From positions 10,467 through 74,466 of the forward strand of contig JBHLJZ010000006.1 of the NCBI GenBank assembly GCA_048887165.1: DNA of 64,000 nucleotides, in the 5' to 3' direction. Position 1 is the first letter of the stretch. Each line of letters begins with the position of its first letter. The DNA comes from SOKP01 sp048887165 (lineage in GTDB: Archaea > Asgardarchaeota > Lokiarchaeia > Sigyniarchaeales > SOKP01). This document shows, piece by piece, positions 34,587 through 42,986 of this stretch. The position numbers and the translations under genes were made by a program. The notes under the pieces were generated by a model, which had not been told where the DNA came from, searched no databases, and was given only the letters and a program-made list of their open reading frames with translations.

Positions 34587-37500
34587 TATTCAGTATCTCC
34601 TCCATTTTTAATTAATTTATCCTTCCTTTTTGACATTTTAATCCTCATATCCTTTACTCCATAAACATCATCTAAAGAAAGACCTAACTCTTTCCATTCC
34701 TCTCCGAATAATTTTATCAAAGTCTCATCTTTCGAAGGAATAGAAATAGTTTCAGTTATAGGCTTTTTAGATTTTATATAGCCTTTCACTTTCCTGATCT
34801 TCTTAATATGTTTTGGAATTCGAGCTTGTTGAATTACTCTGTATCCTACAAGACTACCAACAATACCTAAGGATCCAGCAACTATCAAAATGAAATAAAA
34901 TGTAGGCATTCCAGGAAATACTTCTTTCATCTTTATTGTTATGGTGATATCGATTTCCTGAGTAGTAAAATTCGCTTTTTGAGCAAAGATTGTTCCTGGA
35001 AAAGTTTGTGAAATGAAGAAAGCTTGAATTTCATCAGTCTCAAAATTTAGTGTATAAGTACCAGGTGATTGTTCCTCGAAATAATAATCAATTTCTTGAG
35101 CGCGTAAAAAGACTGTAGCGTTTTCAAGAGGTATATATCCTCTAGATTCATCCATTAAATTGATTGTAATTTCGATATCATTTCCCTGAACGGCGCTAAC
35201 TTGCTTTCCTTTAATATTAGTGGCATCAAGAGTATAATCAATCTCTCGATACCTAATTTCTAAATTAATAAGAGCAAATCTAGATTCGTAATTATTCTTT
35301 TGGAGATTGATATACAGAAAATAGAATCCAACACTCCTTATTTCAGTATTGAAATCCAATGAATAAGTTTTGTCTGCTTTTTGACTTAATATTCCAGAGC
35401 CATCAATTCCGGGGATAATTGATCCATTCGAATATAATTTTTGCCATGTATAAGAAGCAATATCTAAATCTCCAAGTATTTGACCACCTAATAACGTATC
35501 AGCATAGGAATAAGTAAAGTTTATTTCATCCTCAACCCATATCCAAGGGTTAGAATATGCGATAAATGAACTTCCATTTATAGTTGTTGGTCTCTCTAGA
35601 ACTTCAAGAAATGTGTTAATTGTCTTTGATGTATAATTTTCTTTCAAGGCTGTTATTGTGATTGGATACTTACCAACATTTATCGCTAAACTTGTATTAA
35701 TAGTACAGTAATAATAGTTATCATCAATAGGATCTTCAATAAAATAAATGAGTGGTTGAGTAAGCCAATCAAATGTAATTGTTGCTCCATCTAATTTACT
35801 ATCTGGAGGTACATAATATCTAACTGTAATATTAATGATTTCACTAAACTCTTTTTCTAGTTCTGATATTTGTAGATGTGTAGCATAATCGTATAAATCT
35901 AGACTTGTTGCTGTAGCATTCACTCTTACCTGGTGATAATAAGGTTCTGGAGATTCATATCCTGGTACTAAGCCATCAATTATAAACCAGTAGTTTTTAT
36001 AATTATTTCCAGCAGATAATTTACTTGAATTAATAGTAAGAGAATAATTCATTAAAGTAAGGCCTTCATAATTTGCTGTTAAATCTACTATTAATACTGT
36101 TTGACCAGTATCCCAATCTTCTATATAACATGTAAAGAATCCTTCATCAGGCACTAAGTACCAATTAGTTCCATCGTCAGAATATGATATATTAATAGTT
36201 ATATGTAAATCTCCAATACCCCATATTGCTTGCGAAATTTCAGCAATTATATCTATCTGAGTTTCTAATGTAGGTGGTGGGGGAGTTGCTTCATAATCAA
36301 GTATAATAGATGAATTTTGGTTCAATGTGTAATTATATTCAGAAACTTCTCCAAGAGGTTCCCATTGTTTTGGAGATGTGTTATTTACTGTAAAGTTAGC
36401 TGCAACTCCAATTCTCCTAAGTGTTATATTATAACTAAATCCAATTCGAAATATAAAAGGTTCATATTCAGTATCGCTATGAGACGCCCAGCCATCGTTG
36501 TTTGTAGTTAAAGTTGTGATAATTGTTGTACCATTCCAGATTCTTACACTAACAAAAGGAACGGGATTATATGAATCATCATCATCAATAACCCTTACAT
36601 TCATTTTAGATAAAGCTGTTTTGTTATAGATGTTAGTTAATTCTGTAGTATTGATCTTTATTATACCTGTATGAGCTCCAGCATTATAACCTTGAACATC
36701 AACTAATATACCATAAACTTCGTAATTCTCTCCCTTTAATTTATCATTATCAACTGTTCCAATATCGATAGATTTAAAATATGATGTGCCTGACATAGAT
36801 AGATTTTGATAAATTATATTCCCTGATGTTTGATTATATTTGTCAATATAGTAAATTGTCATATTATCAATCTGTTGATCCATCGATTCCAACGTTATAT
36901 TAAAATTAATCAGCTTCTTATTGCTAAAATCACTCATCGATCCTCCGGTGTAAATACGTTCATTAACTTTATAATAATCTCCAGGATCTTGGTCGTAAAT
37001 ATTTAGGGATAATGAATGGTCAAAATACTTATCATATTGGGTGTAGTCAGATCGGTAAATGTAGCTTGAATTCAAAAGAAAATCATTAACATTATATCTT
37101 GTGTTATAGAAGAAAACCTCATAATAGTAAAATGATGCATTATTCCATCGAAATCTTGCTGTACCATTAACTAGTGATATCTGCTTTAATAGAGTACCTC
37201 CACTATCATTGTAGACCTTCACGTATCCATCATCAAAAAGATCATCATCCCAATCTACTATTTCAAAATCAATTGTCCAAATGTCCAGATATAAATCATA
37301 TATATGGGATAATTCAGATACATTGTATAAATTCCAACTAGATGTTCCAAAATTATCTCTTGTACTATTGAATACTTCATCTTCATAACTAGGGATAAAA
37401 GTATAATTCACAGAGAAGTTATATATGCCAAAATTTAAACCAGTAAAGATTGTTTGACCTGTTTGATCAGTAGTTTGCTTTTTTATTAATGTTGTATCCT

Positions 37501-38917
37501 GCATTAATGAAACTTCGGCATTTGGAACAATCATACCATCAATATCCCGAGCTATAACAGTAATATCGGATTTTTGTGTCTGTATCTCATTTAATTCAAC
37601 TGTTATATCATCACTATAAGTGAATTCAACATCATCAACTTGGACAAAAGCAGTATCATAATTACCCACAGTATTTTCATCACCATACATTCCAAATTCT
37701 AATGAAATGTTTTGACCCATATAATTACTTAGATCAAATGTTACTAAACCTGTTAAATCACCTTGGGATGTATCAAAAGTTCCTGTTATTATACCAGTAG
37801 TGTAATTTTGTAATGAATAATAACCTTTATTATTATGAGTAATTCCCTTAAAATATTCTAAATACTCACCAATTTGTTGATGTTGATCTGGATCGACGAA
37901 TAGATTGGAAGCATTAATTACTCGAACAAAATATCCATCATTCCAAGCCTTAGATGAACTCCCATCAAATCCCCAAGTTTTAACGTTCTGCCAGAATCTT
38001 ATATAAATACTCCCACTACCATCATTAACAATTGGAACGGTAAACGGGTTGGTATAAAAAACTCCAGCATATTGATCGTCGTTACCCACACTTTCAGTTA
38101 TTGAAGTTTGATTCGAACCCCATTTATAAGTATATGTTCCTCTTACTTGTTCTACGCCTCCAGGTACGTCAATTAAACAATTTTGCCACCATTCAGTTGC
38201 TTGATCTTCAGTTTGTGAATCTTCTCCCACATCTGGAGGTCTGGGTGCAATATCATCAGGTACATCATCAGACCAATTCCATCCTACTGGATTATAATAG
38301 TGAGGTGTTATTGACGGATCACCAGTTGGATCGTCCCCACTCGGCACATATTCGAAGTCCCCATTTTTTACTAATCCAATACCATACTCAACTGCAGTAG
38401 TCTCAACATCCATATTTCCATAGTATAAATATACATCAGTTTCGGTATTACTAGAGGCAGAAAGATTTGTATTGAAATATATTGCTGCGTCGCCTATTGA
38501 ATAATCTTCACCATTGAAATCTTGAAAAATGTAAAACTCTCTTTCAATCGGTTCATTATTGATATATTCTATGACTCTTATATCTTTTAAAGTATCATTT
38601 ACTTTACCTTGATATTCAGGATCTCCATAAGGAAGATTTACAACAACTCCATAATTTTTTAGGTCTACACCAGCTAGATTTGTTATATTTACTAGTGACC
38701 TATAAGGCCAATCAGAATCCCACCATGGATGATCACCAGCAATACTTGATCTAGGATTTAATATTGTATCATCAAACTCATTCTCACCTATAGGATTCAA
38801 CTCAAAGAGAAATGGAGCTAAACTATAGTAAATGCTCCCAGAAGTTATCGCTATTAATATAACCGACAGTGAAAGTAGTTTTGTAATCTTTTTTTTTCTA
38901 TTCATAGTTTCTATCAC
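34586..38917 (-). CDS. Very large surface protein with DUF2341-like and Ig-like domains, single C-terminal membrane helix and cytosolic tail
   Basis: 1443 residues. A basic N-terminus and hydrophobic stretch at about 11-31 act as signal peptide or anchor. A WWDSDWPYRSLVNITN segment at about 59-170 resembles DUF2341, and carboxypeptidase-regulatory/Ig-like beta units follow (for example VIARDIDGMIVPNAEVSL, VIDDDDSYNPVPFVSVRIWN). There are many N-x-S/T sites, as expected for a glycosylated archaeal surface protein. The membrane helix is at about 1338-1358, followed by an 83-residue basic tail homologous to the short protein at 31539. Overall shape: receptor or adhesin with outside ectodomain and inside tail. 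Ligand unknown. A TATA-like TTTATAAGTATTT lies upstream near 39013-39025 on the minus strand. Confidence 0.8.
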   Translation of the reverse strand: MIETMNRKKKITKLLSLSVILIAITSGSIYYSLAPFLFELNPIGENEFDDTILNPRSSIAGDHPWWDSDWPYRSLVNITNLAGVDLKNYGVVVNLPYGDPEYQGKVNDTLKDIRVIEYINNEPIEREFYIFQDFNGEDYSIGDAAIYFNTNLSASSNTETDVYLYYGNMDVETTAVEYGIGLVKNGDFEYVPSGDDPTGDPSITPHYYNPVGWNWSDDVPDDIAPRPPDVGEDSQTEDQATEWWQNCLIDVPGGVEQVRGTYTYKWGSNQTSITESVGNDDQYAGVFYTNPFTVPIVNDGSGSIYIRFWQNVKTWGFDGSSSKAWNDGYFVRVINASNLFVDPDQHQQIGEYLEYFKGITHNNKGYYSLQNYTTGIITGTFDTSQGDLTGLVTFDLSNYMGQNISLEFGMYGDENTVGNYDTAFVQVDDVEFTYSDDITVELNEIQTQKSDITVIARDIDGMIVPNAEVSLMQDTTLIKKQTTDQTGQTIFTGLNFGIYNFSVNYTFIPSYEDEVFNSTRDNFGTSSWNLYNVSELSHIYDLYLDIWTIDFEIVDWDDDLFDDGYVKVYNDSGGTLLKQISLVNGTARFRWNNASFYYYEVFFYNTRYNVNDFLLNSSYIYRSDYTQYDKYFDHSLSLNIYDQDPGDYYKVNERIYTGGSMSDFSNKKLINFNITLESMDQQIDNMTIYYIDKYNQTSGNIIYQNLSMSGTSYFKSIDIGTVDNDKLKGENYEVYGILVDVQGYNAGAHTGIIKINTTELTNIYNKTALSKMNVRVIDDDDSYNPVPFVSVRIWNGTTIITTLTTNNDGWASHSDTEYEPFIFRIGFSYNITLRRIGVAANFTVNNTSPKQWEPLGEVSEYNYTLNQNSSIILDYEATPPPPTLETQIDIIAEISQAIWGIGDLHITINISYSDDGTNWYLVPDEGFFTCYIEDWDTGQTVLIVDLTANYEGLTLMNYSLTINSSKLSAGNNYKNYWFIIDGLVPGYESPEPYYHQVRVNATATSLDLYDYATHLQISELEKEFSEIINITVRYYVPPDSKLDGATITFDWLTQPLIYFIEDPIDDNYYYCTINTSLAINVGKYPITITALKENYTSKTINTFLEVLERPTTINGSSFIAYSNPWIWVEDEINFTYSYADTLLGGQILGDLDIASYTWQKLYSNGSIIPGIDGSGILSQKADKTYSLDFNTEIRSVGFYFLYINLQKNNYESRFALINLEIRYREIDYTLDATNIKGKQVSAVQGNDIEITINLMDESRGYIPLENATVFLRAQEIDYYFEEQSPGTYTLNFETDEIQAFFISQTFPGTIFAQKANFTTQEIDITITIKMKEVFPGMPTFYFILIVAGSLGIVGSLVGYRVIQQARIPKHIKKIRKVKGYIKSKKPITETISIPSKDETLIKLFGEEWKELGLSLDDVYGVKDMRIKMSKRKDKLIKNGGDTE

Positions 38918-39100
38918 TTTTATAAAATGTTTTCAATTTGATTCTTTTTTTTTTTAAAAATTTTTTTAAAAATATTTTAAGAATGTTGTAACCACATAGT
39001 ATAAAATGTGTTATTTAAATACTTATAAAAGGAAAAGCTATCAATCTCATAAAAAAGTAAAATATTAACTTTACAACTAAAACACTTTTTATATCAATAT

Positions 39101-39730
39101 TCACTTTTTTAGTAATAAAAAAATCTTACGCTTTTTAGGGCTATTCGGATTATCAATTATTAAGTTTCCTTTAAAATTAGTATTATTTATGATAATTTTA
39201 CTCAAATTATCTAATATCTCTTTACTTTTCGGATAAAATTGAATTATAGCCTTGGTATTAGGTCTAAGAATTCGAAAAAAGGACTTAGCTAAATCTATCA
39301 TTTTATTCTTCATAATTTCATCATTTGAATCTCTATATATCCATTGTAACGCTGAAATTGAAATAATAGCATCAAAAGAATTAGGCTTAAAAGGAGAAAA
39401 ACACATATCTGCTGTTATAGGGTTTAATTCTTTAATATCATAGAAATATAGGAATCTTGGAATAAGATCGAGTGCCACAGTCTTAAATCCTTGTTCATTT
39501 AAATAAATTGTTGTAAATCCAGGACCACAACCAGCATCCAATATTAAAGAATCTTTTTTTTTGAGATCCAAGATTTCAAGAGCTCTTATTGTAATTCTTT
39601 CTTGGATCTTCATCATATTTTTTGATTTTGCGTATCTGGAAAGAGTTTCTTCATCATAATAGTCTGTGACTTTATTAAACAATTCCTCTGGTCGTTTTCT
39701 TTTTATATTAAAATCATAATTGTTATTCAA
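39101..39730 (-). CDS. Bud23-like rRNA (guanine-N7) methyltransferase
   Basis: 209 residues, class I SAM methyltransferase with the specific layout of Bud23/WBSCR22 of eukaryotes: RPEELF near the N-terminus, KIQERITIRALEILDL, SAM site LDAGCGPG at 64-71, FKPNSFDAIISISALQWI at 114-131, AIIQFYPKS and a C-terminal LIIDNPNSPKKRKIFLLL. In eukaryotes this enzyme, with Trm112, makes m7G in 18S rRNA during small-subunit assembly. The next gene upstream, divergently placed, encodes small-subunit protein eS25. TTG start at 39730. A generic methyltransferase is the alternative, but the ISISALQW and QFYPK segments fit Bud23 closely. Confidence 0.78.
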   Translation of the reverse strand: MNNNYDFNIKRKRPEELFNKVTDYYDEETLSRYAKSKNMMKIQERITIRALEILDLKKKDSLILDAGCGPGFTTIYLNEQGFKTVALDLIPRFLYFYDIKELNPITADMCFSPFKPNSFDAIISISALQWIYRDSNDEIMKNKMIDLAKSFFRILRPNTKAIIQFYPKSKEILDNLSKIIINNTNFKGNLIIDNPNSPKKRKIFLLLKK

Positions 39731-39885
39731 ATTACTTATACCAATTTTATTTAAACCAAATAATTCTTATTGTATAAACAAATCATAATTCTAATCATAA
39801 ATCAAAAATTTTATTAAATTTTAAATATTTACTATTTTATCAAGCTTTCAATTCTAATTGGTTTTAATTTAAAATGTGATAAGCA

Positions 39886-40185
39886 TTGTCTGAAAAAGAA
39901 GAAAAATTAATGGTAAGAAAAGCTACATTAAATTTAAGGAGAAAATATGGAAGAACTAAGCAAATTGATATTGTAGAACGTGATGCTTTTATTCCTAGTG
40001 CTTTAGAAAAAGAAATAAGAGAATCAATTACTAAGAAGAAATCAATTCTCGCATCAGACATTGCCTTAAAATATGATATTAGAATCTCTACTGCTAATAA
40101 CTTACTGAAGCAATACGCTGAAGAAGGATTGATAAAACTTCTTGATCCTTCCCTAAAGGTAAAAATTTACGTTCCTAATTCTTGA
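39886..40185 (+). CDS. rps25e: Small ribosomal subunit protein eS25
   Basis: 99 residues: a charged N-terminal tail and a winged-helix body (DAFIPSALEKEIRESITKKKSILASDIALKYDIRISTANNLLKQYAEEGLIKLL) as in eS25/S25e, an archaeal and eukaryotic ribosomal protein. TTG start at 39886. It is followed by a tRNA gene. Confidence 0.85.
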   Translation: MSEKEEKLMVRKATLNLRRKYGRTKQIDIVERDAFIPSALEKEIRESITKKKSILASDIALKYDIRISTANNLLKQYAEEGLIKLLDPSLKVKIYVPNS

Positions 40186-40306
40186 GTTTTTAATTTTTAA
40201 AGAAAAATTGGTTTATTTTATTTTTAATTTAGACTAAATCCTATAGGTAAAAAATTTATATTTTTTATCATTTATCCATAGTAGATATAGTATTAAAATA
40301 TCTAAA

Positions 40307-40410
40307 GCAGATGTAGCCTAGATGGTAAGACGCCGGCCTCGAGTGTTCTTAAATGTACCTAGAGAGCCGGTGCGTGTAAGCGCGCGGGGGTTCGAGTCCC
40401 TCCATCTGCG
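40307..40410 (+). tRNA. tRNA-Ser (anticodon CGA) with a 21-nt intron
   Basis: Acceptor stem GCAGATG (40307-40313) pairs with CATCTGC (40403-40409), with G as discriminator base. Anticodon stem CCGGC/GCCGG; removing about 21 nt leaves the loop CTCGAGA, so the anticodon is CGA (serine). A long variable arm (about 15 nt, GCG/CGC stem) marks a type II tRNA, and G73 fits serine rather than leucine. T-arm GGGGG-TTCGAGT-CCCTC. The intron is at the usual 37/38 site; the bulge-helix-bulge is imperfect by eye. The D stem has one mismatch. CCA is not encoded. A TATA-like AATTTATATT lies about 50 nt upstream. Confidence 0.88.
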
Positions 40411-40442
40411 CTAATTAATTTTTATAACTTGGTGATTTATTA

Positions 40443-41528
40443 ATGGCACAAAATTTAATTGTTTTAGGAGAACTCCATCAAGATTTATATTATGAAACTG
40501 ATTTTTATGAGGATCTAGTAGAAAAAATTGTTTCTAATATTACAAACTTTGTAAGATACAATCCTGATGATATAAGTAAAAAAATTCTTGAAAAATTGGT
40601 GCAAAGAGGATTCTCAGATACTCCAAAAAAAATTGAAGGCCGCTGTTTTTTCAAAAGAGGAGGTAATGGAAATAACTCTTCTGAATATTTTGCAAGTTTG
40701 GGAGTTCCAACTAAACTTATATCTGTGATTGGAAGGGGAAGTGAATGGATGATTGATGAACTGAAGGAACTAGGGATAAATACTGACTCAATATTTCAGA
40801 TAGATGAAATAACACCTGTAAGTACCATTATTAAATCAAAATTTACTACAAAAATACATTTAGCTCCAAACCTAAAAGAAAAGATGAATTTTGATGGATT
40901 GAATATATCTAATGGATTATTGGATAATGCAAAGTTAATATTTTCAACTCCTATAGCACAAAAATTTATAAATTTATTTAATAGAGGTGCAAATTCTGGA
41001 TTAATTACCGCCTTTAATATTGAAAGACAAAAAATTCATACTTTAGAAGAACTCTCAGAATTAATTAAGGAGAAAAAACATTTATCTTTTCTTAATGTAA
41101 AAGATGCCTATCGAATTTTAGATAAAAAACTTTCAATAGATGAAGTAGATGAAATCTTTAAACAATTTGCACAAATCCGAATTTATACTGCAGGGAAAGA
41201 TGGCTCCTATGTGTTTACAGACTATCTGAAGATTTTTTATCCCGGGATAGAAGTAGAAGCAATAATTGATAGAACGGGTGCAGGCGATTGCTATGCTGCG
41301 GGTTTTTTAACTAAATTATATGAACTTGTCGAAGATAAAAATCATTTAGAACAATTACTTAAAAAGGAAAAATTAGAAATAACTAAGAAAATTCTAACTT
41401 CATGTATTGAATACAGTACTCATGCAGCAATATATAAAATAACTAAACAAACTACTCCAACCAAAATTGAAATGGATAATTTTATTAAAACTTTTAAAAT
41501 TAAGAATAAATTAAATGTTATTGAATAA
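40443..41528 (+). CDS. PfkB family carbohydrate/nucleoside kinase
   Basis: 361 residues. The ribokinase-family features are GGNGNN at 73-78 (sugar site) and DRTGAGD at 276-282, which holds the catalytic Asp and the anion hole. An insert at about 20-65 is longer than in ribokinase. The substrate cannot be told from sequence; a sugar, nucleoside or sugar phosphate is possible. GGTGATT upstream of the ATG serves as ribosome-binding site. The 3' end overlaps the convergent GTPase gene by 11 nt. Confidence 0.85.
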   Translation: MAQNLIVLGELHQDLYYETDFYEDLVEKIVSNITNFVRYNPDDISKKILEKLVQRGFSDTPKKIEGRCFFKRGGNGNNSSEYFASLGVPTKLISVIGRGSEWMIDELKELGINTDSIFQIDEITPVSTIIKSKFTTKIHLAPNLKEKMNFDGLNISNGLLDNAKLIFSTPIAQKFINLFNRGANSGLITAFNIERQKIHTLEELSELIKEKKHLSFLNVKDAYRILDKKLSIDEVDEIFKQFAQIRIYTAGKDGSYVFTDYLKIFYPGIEVEAIIDRTGAGDCYAAGFLTKLYELVEDKNHLEQLLKKEKLEITKKILTSCIEYSTHAAIYKITKQTTPTKIEMDNFIKTFKIKNKLNVIE

Positions 41529-42450
41529 TCTGTAAGATAAGATTCTCCATTTGGGGTTTTGCAGCTTCAATCTTATCTAATACTTCAACAGTCTGTCCTA
41601 AATCTTCTTCATTTTCTTCAATTATGAATAATAAGTAGAAATCTAAATTTCCAAACTTTAGAACCTCAACTACACCAGAATATCTGTCTCCATTTTCAAA
41701 CTTATCAGAAAATTCAAATAATGTCCTATTTTCATCAATTATTTTCTTTTGAGCTTCCAAATATTTATCATAAATTCTCATTTTTTCGGTAAGATGCAGA
41801 TGAGGGCGGTAAAATTCTCCAATTGTTATTCCTTTTACATCAAACAATGAAATCATAATAGCATTGTAATTTTTACTTATTTCAGCAAATAATTGTGATA
41901 CCATCTCTATTTTGTCAAACAGTAAAGAAAGCCCACTTGAAAATGCATCCATTACAGATTTAATGTCATATATAGTTGTTTCAAAGAAAAAAATATCAAA
42001 ATCATGACTATATCGTGTTAAAGCTTGCTTAATTGTCAAAATTCTCTGATTTATAACTCTATCTTTAACAAGTTGGGGATCAAATTTGTGGAACAATATA
42101 CAAATCGGAGGATATTCTTGCTCTTCTTTAAAGTAAAGTAATAATCGATCAATATAATCTATAGATTCAACATATCGATCGAAATCTTGTGCATCAATGA
42201 CATAAAAAACTAAATCTGTTCCTGCAATATACTTATTAGGCTTTTTTAAGTATTCTTCTCTATATTGCGATTGACCTCCAAAATCCATCCTTACAAACTC
42301 AACACCTAAAAATTTAAAGGCGTCTCGAGCAACTTTTCTTGTTGGCATTAATTTCGAGACTTCCTCTTCAAATCCAAATCTTTTTGTGATAACAGTAATT
42401 ATACTAGTTTTACCTGCATTATCTAATCCTAAGAAAGCAATTTTTTGCAA
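41518..42450 (-). CDS. Rag/Arf-like small GTPase with C-terminal roadblock/longin-like domain
   Basis: 310 residues. P-loop GLDNAGKTS at 8-16 is of Arf/Rag type, switch I Thr37, switch II MDFGGQSQ with GGQ at 58-60, and the base-specifying motif is HKFD at 121-124, like the HKMD of eukaryotic Rag GTPases instead of NKxD. The C-terminal ~120 residues (AIMISLFDVKGITIGEFYRPH; VVEVLKFGNLDFYLLFII; two flanking helices) fit a roadblock/longin-like domain, which is also the Rag/Gtr arrangement. TTG start at 42450 with GGTGATG about 9 nt upstream. In eukaryotes Rag GTPases signal nutrient status at lysosomes; the role here is unknown. Confidence 0.78.
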   Translation of the reverse strand: MQKIAFLGLDNAGKTSIITVITKRFGFEEEVSKLMPTRKVARDAFKFLGVEFVRMDFGGQSQYREEYLKKPNKYIAGTDLVFYVIDAQDFDRYVESIDYIDRLLLYFKEEQEYPPICILFHKFDPQLVKDRVINQRILTIKQALTRYSHDFDIFFFETTIYDIKSVMDAFSSGLSLLFDKIEMVSQLFAEISKNYNAIMISLFDVKGITIGEFYRPHLHLTEKMRIYDKYLEAQKKIIDENRTLFEFSDKFENGDRYSGVVEVLKFGNLDFYLLFIIEENEEDLGQTVEVLDKIEAAKPQMENLILQIIQ

Positions 42451-42599
42451 TTAAATACATCACCAAAGTAACCGGATAAATGATTCCTAATTATATAATC
42501 TGCAAATTAATTATGGCACTATGGACTAATAAATACTTACATTTCTTGGGAAAAAAGGGATCTTTTTATAATAAGTTCTAATAATTAAAACGATACAGA

Positions 42600-42881
42600 T
42601 TAACCGCCTGAAATTGGAAATGATAAATAAATTTTATCTCCATCAGTAAGTTTTGTTTTGTAATTTTTTAAATAAGTAATATTTCTACCATTTAACAAAA
42701 TTACCATCTGAGGATTTAACTTTGTCTTATTTTTGTTCAATATACTATCATCCAAATTTTCTTTATAATCTTTAAGAAATTGTGATATAATATCTCCAAC
42801 CGTCTTACCTTCATATTCAATAGTATTTTTCTTAACTTTCAACGCAAATATATTCAGAAGATTTAATTCGACTCTTGCCAT
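42600..42881 (-). CDS. MoaD/ThiS-type ubiquitin-fold sulfur carrier
   Basis: 93 residues with a beta-grasp layout (VELNLLNIFALKVKKNTIEYEG; MVILLNGRNI; LTDGDKIYLSFPISGG) and the C-terminal Gly-Gly at 92-93 exposed as the last residues. Such proteins are adenylated at the Gly-Gly and carry sulfur as thiocarboxylate for molybdopterin/tungstopterin or tRNA thiolation; some archaeal ones modify proteins. It lies about 105 nt downstream of a ThiI-like gene on the same strand. AOR genes in this window need tungstopterin, so a MoaD role is plausible. No E1-like enzyme is in the window. Confidence 0.8.
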   Translation of the reverse strand: MARVELNLLNIFALKVKKNTIEYEGKTVGDIISQFLKDYKENLDDSILNKNKTKLNPQMVILLNGRNITYLKNYKTKLTDGDKIYLSFPISGG

Positions 42882-42986
42882 ATTATTTCACTTCACTAAA
42901 GCGTAATTTAGATTTTTATAATCTTCATTTCATATAAAAAATAGCTTACTTTTAAGTTTAATTTTAATATTAGATAAGATATATTG

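Noticed and set aside
38918..39100. A/T homopolymer stretch as a possible replication origin
   Set aside because: AT-rich but without repeated origin-recognition boxes or a nearby cdc6/orc gene; better explained as promoter and terminator DNA.
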